From Artocarpus heterophyllus (taxonomy: Eukaryota; Streptophyta; Magnoliopsida; Rosales; Moraceae), in contig CM046330.1 of the NCBI GenBank assembly GCA_025403435.1, positions 28,965,713-29,029,712 on the forward strand: a DNA stretch of 64,000 nucleotides. Direction: 5' to 3'. A program made the translations under genes and the position numbers. Position 1 is the first letter of the stretch, and each line of letters opens with the position of its first letter. Positions 58,768 through 64,000 of the stretch are shown piece after piece. Below the pieces are notes generated by a model. That model did no database searches, was not told the origin of the DNA, and saw only the letters and a program-made list of their open reading frames with translations.

Positions 58768-59020
58768 TCACCTCGCACTCCAAACCCCATTGTCCTTTAA
58801 ACCAAAAAGTTCTAGCACATAACATCGCCTGCAACTACCTGCAAAGTTGCATAGGGGACAGGCATCTCCAAGCCTTTGATCCGGGCTAGCTTCAACATTC
58901 AGCAGAACCGATTTCAACTCTTCGCTATCACGAACTTTCAAATCCAAAGTTTTATCATCAAATCTGGAAGGTTGATCAGTCGGCCACACCCACTTTAAGA
59001 TTGAACTATGACCAGTAAAC
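58768..59020 (-). CDS. Orphan terminal exon, Cys-rich, function unknown
   Basis: The open frame can begin after a plausible acceptor TTTGACAG near 59020 (coding then runs FTGHSSILKWVWPTDQPSRF) and ends at TGA 58768. An internal Met gives a 73-codon version. The sequence is of normal globular composition: a charged middle part (DLKVRDSEELKSVLLNVEA), then GDACPLCNFAGSCRRCYVLE, a C-x2-C-x5-C-x2-C pattern that could bind zinc. I do not recognise the family. It could be the last exon of a gene whose other exons are short or lost, possibly with the stretch at 59134-59275. Confidence 0.4.
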
Positions 59021-59133
59021 TGTCAAACAAATTTTCAACTGTTTCTCATCAAACAATTGTGTAAATCCTACAAAGCTGGTAGTTCTACAAAGTGGATTCA
59101 CCACATCGAAGTATGTTTTGTTTGGAACAAGGT

Positions 59134-59275
59134 TTAAAACTCTAATTCCATGGTAACAATAGCTCTTGCCAGTGTCTGTATATCAGACCCAGTTAGACCT
59201 CCATCTCTAATGAGATAACACAGACGCTTTCTTTCCAAAAATACTGAACCCTCAAAACCACTTTTGTTACTTAGA
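59134..59275 (-). CDS. Possible exon upstream of the Cys-rich exon
   Basis: Minus-strand open stretch ending at TAA 59134-59136, containing FLERKRLCYLIRDGGLTGSD and IQTLARAIVTMELE. Its amphipathic, gene-like composition contrasts with the surrounding AT-rich DNA. Plausible acceptor AGs lie near 59255-59275. It shares strand with 58768-59020, but I could not find a convincing donor joining the two. Low confidence. Confidence 0.28.
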
Positions 59276-60700
59276 CAGTCCACACGCCTTCAGGTGACAG
59301 TAGGATCGTCCTGGCTGTGTAACCAAATGAATCTACTCTTATCAAGACTGGACTTCCTAGTTCTAACAAAGTCTTACACATTATTTTTCAAAATCAGTTG
59401 AAAGAGTGACACAATAAGTCTCAGACTAGCCATTCAATAGATAAGAATCACATTGAGCACTGACCTGATAAGAGTCTCGTGATCAAACATGGTTAAGAGT
59501 TTGCATTCTCCAACTTCTAGCTTTCGGGAAAGAATGTTTCATATTCTCGGACACAGGTTTTAAGCCAAAAAGCAAGGAAACCTCCTATTCTATTGCAATT
59601 GACAAAATTGCAGCAATAAAAATCCAGCACCATCATTAATGCTATACATCATATCACAACCTTCTAGCAACGATAAAAAAACTAAGAAGAAGACCGTCAT
59701 AATACAACCTCCATCAGAGCACTTTCGTGGGCTATATTACCTTTGGCTATAGTACGCTAGGAGTACATAAAAACAGATATGACTTAGAAAACACTAAAGC
59801 AGTGATCTCTCCTCCACTTGATTGTTCTGAACTTTTCTTTGAAAAAAAAAATTACATATATGAAAGATGAAAGTTGAAACATGGGAGTGCAATATATGCA
59901 TCAAACCAATTTAGCAACTTGAGAGCAATGAATTTAAATTCACGGCAGTTTAGGGACAGCAAAATCAATTGTAGAAAAAGGGAAATGGATGCATAAAAGT
60001 CCATCCCACATATCAGCTCATTGCCTTAAAAAAATCAGTTTATATGCTCATGAAGAAAGGGGAAATAGAATAACCTAAAGATATAATAACAATCATTCTC
60101 AATCCATACCACTCTTAACAACGATTAACAATGCTATCAGTTTCACGAATACAAGGTCAACTGTTTTTAAAGTCGAAGTCAATCTATATCAGTATCATGC
60201 ACAATCAAACTGTTAAACAATTCAACACCAAGAAAAGTTGAAGCACATCCAAATATACTAAACGCACTCCATTCACACCATAAGCAATTCGATTCATATT
60301 TAGAATGTGGTTTATATAAATCCACTCTCATTACAAGTCATCCTTTGCAGCATTGCAAAACTATTTCGATAATTACAACACCAGATATTTACAACAACAT
60401 AGAGAAGAATGAAACAATCTCCTCAGTGATAATTGAACACAATGGACAAACCCAAACTTTTGCATTTTGACAACATACATTGTTACCCAAAATGCTGTAC
60501 AAGTGAGTGAATGAATATCAGTTGCCAAGACCGATGAAAAATCGAAAAACAGACCAATAAACCCCAAAAGAGACATTTGGGATCCACACTCTAGCAATTC
60601 CAATCACTTACATTCTCAGTATTACTTTATTCTATCAACAAAGGAGCATCTGAAAATACGCACCAAATTAGAATAACCAAAGCCGAAACCAAGTCATTGT
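59276..60700. other. Non-coding; downstream of the glutaredoxin-like gene
   Basis: No coding sequence recognised. The part adjoining 60700 (about 60350-60700) is probably the 3' untranslated region of the minus-strand gene; a 76-codon minus-strand frame there (60603-60373) has no domain. Confidence 0.45.
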
Positions 60701-61527
60701 TCAAGAACAGCAATCCGGGCACCGACTTAATCCGTTTTCATTGCACTCCAAACATCTCTTCGTCACTTCTTCGTCTTCATCAAACACCTTTCTACTTCCA
60801 CTGCAATTTAAACACGGAATAAACCTCACATCCCCACAAGTCTCGCACACAAACCCCGGTTCTCGTTTCGGAAACCCTTCGAGAATTTTCGCCAATTCGC
60901 CTGTTTCGAATAGCTGCTTGATCACCTCAGCTCCACCAACGTACTTTCCTTTTATGAAAACCTGAGGCAAACCCAAGTTCATATCACCCAAATGCTCTGC
61001 AACTCTCTTCTATAAGCCGAATCCATTGAAATGTCTCGTTCGTCGACCCAAACCCTAAATCCCCTAAATATCATCCGAACCGCGTAACAATCCTCGTAAG
61101 TCCTCCGAATTCCTCGCAAACTCGTCAAATACACGACGATTCGATCCTCCGTCCCGGGCAATCGAAGCCTCGAGCTGCTCAGAAAGGAGGAAACTTTGGA
61201 ATCATTATGGCCGATCGATTTCGAGGGTTTTAGCTTCGACGAAAACTGCGATTGGGGCGGCTGTTCGTCCGAGCTCGGCGGCTGCTTCGCCGATTCGAAG
61301 ATGCTGCAGAGCTTCTTCACCTTCCCTTTGATCGAATTGCTCGTCGACCGTACGGTCTCGATCGAACTGTAAAATTTCGCGAAGGAGCTCGTGCGACCGA
61401 GACTCATTTGGGGCTGAATCGGCTTCTTCGGAGGTTCCACGGACGCCGGGTACATCGACAGCGAGCGGTTGAAAAAGGAGAACCTCGGTTTCTCCGAGGA
61501 ATCAAGCTTTTTCTCCAAATCCGCCAT
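60701..61527 (-). pseudogene. Glutaredoxin-domain protein of the At5g39865 type, one frameshift
   Basis: Single-exon gene, ATG at 61527, about 275 residues if read through one shift. Residues 1-127 are a Ser-rich basic region with SLGRTSSFAKFYSSIETVRS and IKGKVKKLCSIFESAKQ, typical of this plant family. From 128 comes a glutaredoxin-like fold without a CxxC active site (RIVVYLTSLRGIRRTYEDCY, FRVWVDERDISMDSAYRREL, then LPQVFIKGKYVGGAEVIKQL and ETGELAKILEGF). The C-terminus has four CxxC pairs (CETC, CLNC, CLEC, CPDC) like a zinc-binding module. The frame breaks between about 60991 and 61015 and fits loss of one T from a run in coding orientation (AAA at 60990-60992). Otherwise intact, so a sequencing error is as likely as a true mutation. 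Function in the family is poorly defined. Confidence 0.85.
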
Positions 61528-62104
61528 TGATGAAGGTCAAGAAATCGCAGGGGAAATTCGAATTCTTTTAATTAAGCTCAGTTTTCGCGATTCTAGACGG
61601 TCAAGATTGAGAGAATCTTGACCGATCGATCGGGGAGGAATCTCCGATTTGTGGATCTGTTTTTGGGCTGTTTTTTCTTGTTTTCTGTTCTTCGCCCTGG
61701 TTTCAAAAACACTAGCGCTGTTTTTCTGTTGTTGTTTTGGTTTTGGTTGGTTTGGTTTTGTTGTTGTGAAATGAAAGAAATGACGGAAATCGAAAAGTAT
61801 AAAGGGCGTTGGCCGCTCGACCTTTTTAAAAGGAATACGTAGCCAGAAAGCAAAGAATTTCTGTTGTCAGAAAAAAATATTATTTATTTGGAGAAATTGT
61901 TTGGCTGTGTGAAAGAAGACGTATTGGTAACTCCTACTTCTCAACCGTCCAACTTTCAGCCAAGATCATCGTGATTTCATATACACACACATATATAATT
62001 TGAGATAATTTTAACATGATCTAGGCTCGGAACTTTCTATATGCATACGTTTTTTTTTTTTTTTGTCAATTTTTTTTTGTTAAAAACCAAAAAAAAGCTG
62101 TTAG
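61528..62104 (-). promoter_or_regulatory. Upstream region of the glutaredoxin-like gene
   Basis: The 300 bp before the ATG (61528-61830) are GC-richer than the flanks and non-coding, and probably hold the 5' leader and promoter. On the minus strand ACTTTTCGATTTCCG and TATAC near 61795 could be near the start, but no firm TATA box is assigned. The hAT element begins at 62105. Confidence 0.4.
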
Positions 62105-63541
62105 TAGAAATGAACATTGGGTGAGTTTGGTGAGTTTTAGGGATTTTGGAACCTACCCAATTAAAGTTTCGGATAAATTGATTTTAAATTTAGCCTGCTT
62201 AGTAAATTCAAACTTTAAAAGCAACCTACTACGTTAAAGTTTGAGTAGATTAAATGGGTTGATCGGGTTGAGTATTATAATAAAAAAAAAATAAATTCAA
62301 ACAAACAATTCACCAAAATAATAATATATAAAGAAAAAAAACTAAAGTTCATAACATATTGGATGTCTAACAAACTCAAATATATAAATTATACCTAACA
62401 AACAAGCCATAATAAAAACTAAGATAACAAGTATCTTTTTAGTCTATAAACATTAACCACAGCCAACATGTTGCACAATTGTCAATCTCCAACCTCAAGC
62501 ATCTCCATTCAAATATTCTCTATATCTATAATGAAAGATCTATCACCTAGCATAAAACATAATAACTTTTCAAATAATCAATGTAAAATATATATTTTAT
62601 AAAAGAAGACATGATTAAATGCATTACGTAGTACAACTTCTTCAAATTCCTCTAAGGCTTGCACCTCATCTATGTATTCTTTAATATAGGTTCCTCCTCC
62701 TCAGACATCAGACAATTCTTTGAACTAATCAAAACCTCAACCATCTTTGGTGACAAAGAGCTCTTAAATAGATCAAGTATCCGACATAATTGAAAACGCA
62801 AATTCAGAAGCAATTGTTGAGACTTGTACTGCCAACACATCTTTTAAACTTTGAGAGACAATTTTAATATTTGCTGGTATCGGATTTCCACCATTGTAAT
62901 ATGTCAAAGTGGTAAACGGACAATCTTTCAAGCGTACCAGTGGCAGTGACGAGGAGAGACGATACCAACGAGAAGAAGATCATGTAAAAGAGAGGCGTGG
63001 ATGTGAAGGTTGGCAATGATCGAACAGAATGAGAGGGAAGATATTTTTTTTTTTTTTGGACTTTGAAACGAAGAAATAGATAGGTAGTAATGTTGTGAAT
63101 GAAACACAAACATAACGTATACATCGGAGTGAAAAGTAGTAAAGTCTTTTATTATTTTTTATTATTAAGGGATTGTGTAGTATAGTGTGTACTGATAATG
63201 TGCAGTGTGTCTTAGAAAATAGAAAGTAAAAAATTAGATGTTTGGAACCAAAGAGAAGAAGTCTTTATAAACTATGTTATTATACATAAGGGATTTTTTT
63301 TCTTAATTATAAGATTGTGTTAAAATTACAATATATACAATACATATTTTATTATATATTTTATAGTTGGTGAGTTCAGATTATCTTAGATTATAAAAAA
63401 CTCAACCCAAATCCACTCATAAAAAATCAGATTGGGTGGGTTAACAAAAATTCTTATTTGAATTTTGGATTCAGATTATCTCAAATTTCATTACATAGGT
63501 TAAATCGGATTTATCAGATTGTTCAATTTTGTTCACCTCTA
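62105..63541 (-). mobile_element. hAT-superfamily element, internally deleted
   Basis: Ends are TAGAAATGAACA (62105) and, read on the minus strand, TAGAGGTGAACA (63541); 10 of 12 positions agree and the sequence type is usual for plant hAT termini. The subterminal regions are rich in GGGTTG/GGTGGGTT and their complements. A transposase remnant lies inside. The 8-bp target duplication is not evident, so it has decayed or the ends are slightly misplaced. At 1.4 kb it is too short for a full hAT transposase. Confidence 0.6.
62690..62890 (-). pseudogene. hAT transposase C-terminal dimerisation domain remnant
   Basis: Read on the minus strand, SLKDVLAVQVSTIASEFAFS is followed in the next frame by RILDLFKSSLSPKMVEVLIS and SKNCL. 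Plant Ac/hAT transposases end with the same pattern (ARDVLAVPVSTVASESAFS, then a GR-DxxRSSL-SPK-VEALICTQNWL block). One frameshift lies between the two blocks. The rest of the transposase is absent. Confidence 0.75.
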
Positions 63542-64000
63542 CTTTCTATATCCCCAATCTATAAAAATGTTTTTGATTAGATTTAATAGTAGGGATAAAA
63601 TCCTATTGATAAGGTTGCTGCCAGAAGAGAAAAAAAAAAACTCGAGCTTTTTTCTATATTTTAGTGGAAAAGAGTGAGAAAGAAGACTATGGAAAGGACG
63701 AAAAGAAGCACCTGTAGACTATTTATTTATTTTATTTTGTTACGTTTAGATTTATTAATTTTTTGACATGTTTATTTAAAAAGTTTATTTATTTGGAAGG
63801 TTTACGGCAACCAAGTATTCATTTTTGTTTGTGGACTTCTTCTAAGGTGAGCAGATGATGTTAAAGCGTACGTACTAGATTTCGGTGAAAGGAGGAGATA
63901 AAATCAATATGGGAGAAATTTCAATCTCATATATTTTTCTTTTTCAAGAAAAGCGATCTCAAATATTTTTTCCTCATTTTGCAAAGATATTTATTACAAA
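63542..64000. other. Non-coding flank
   Basis: AT-rich sequence after the hAT element with homopolymer runs; nothing recognised to the window end. Confidence 0.5.

Noticed and set aside
58816..58869. Possible similarity of the Cys-rich exon to the C-terminal zinc motif of CTU1-type tRNA thiolation proteins
   Set aside because: The CxxC...CxxC.LLE look is similar, but the spacing differs (x5 against x7) and the upstream residues do not match.
61252..61530. 92-codon plus-strand frame antisense to the glutaredoxin-like gene
   Set aside because: A shadow of the GC-richer coding strand; Arg-rich with no domain.
1..64000. CRISPR arrays, bacterial operons, rRNA and tRNA genes
   Set aside because: No evenly spaced short repeats with unique spacers and no tRNA- or rRNA-like sequence noticed. 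All large repeats are explained by plant transposons.

Overview
The window is plant nuclear DNA, from an angiosperm and most likely a eudicot. It is AT-rich, about three quarters of it is transposon-derived, and the few host genes have plant-type introns and sit mostly at the right-hand end (48-62 kb). I cannot name the species from the sequence.

Layout. 1-3842 is the left-open part of a CACTA (En/Spm) DNA transposon on the minus strand. 3843-6350 shows no gene. 6552-28923 is a three-level nest. A non-LTR retrotransposon (LINE) was split by a Del/Tekay-type Ty3/gypsy element (6626-26364, plus strand). That element was itself split inside its pol gene by a second Del/Tekay-type element (11327-22185, minus strand) flanked by a perfect 5-bp target duplication. 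The inner element has nearly identical 3-kb LTRs and one gag-pol frame broken only by a few in-frame stops. The outer element is older, with more LTR differences, frameshifts and stops. 28924-40746 is a graveyard of degraded LTRs: fragments related to the inner LTR, an Athila-like LTR with a decayed primer site, a Ty1/copia gag-pol remnant on the minus strand, and a PIF/Harbinger transposase remnant. 40747-48292 is a Mutator-like element (MULE) with recognisable terminal inverted repeats, a broken MuDR-type transposase, a GC-rich block and a 430-bp internal direct repeat.

Host genes. 48680-54476 is a plant ribokinase locus in four exons with a 4.4-kb first intron that carries a LINE fragment and a candidate solo LTR. 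It has at least three separate lesions, so it is either a pseudogene or poorly assembled. 56076-56560 is a small three-exon gene that encodes a 97-residue secreted pre-propeptide. Its CLE motif (HEVYSGTNPIGN) resembles TDIF but lacks the prolines at positions 4 and 7. This gene is intact and is the most interesting item here. 58768-59275 (minus) holds one or two orphan coding exons, one with a CxxC pair pattern, that I could not identify. 60701-61527 (minus) is a single-exon plant glutaredoxin-domain protein with a C-terminal four-CxxC region, broken by one single-base shift. 62105-63541 is an internally deleted hAT element with a recognisable C-terminal transposase remnant.

No rRNA, tRNA or CRISPR feature was seen. 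Most stop codons in the retrotransposons can be explained by C-to-T change on one strand or the other, as expected for long-methylated plant repeats.
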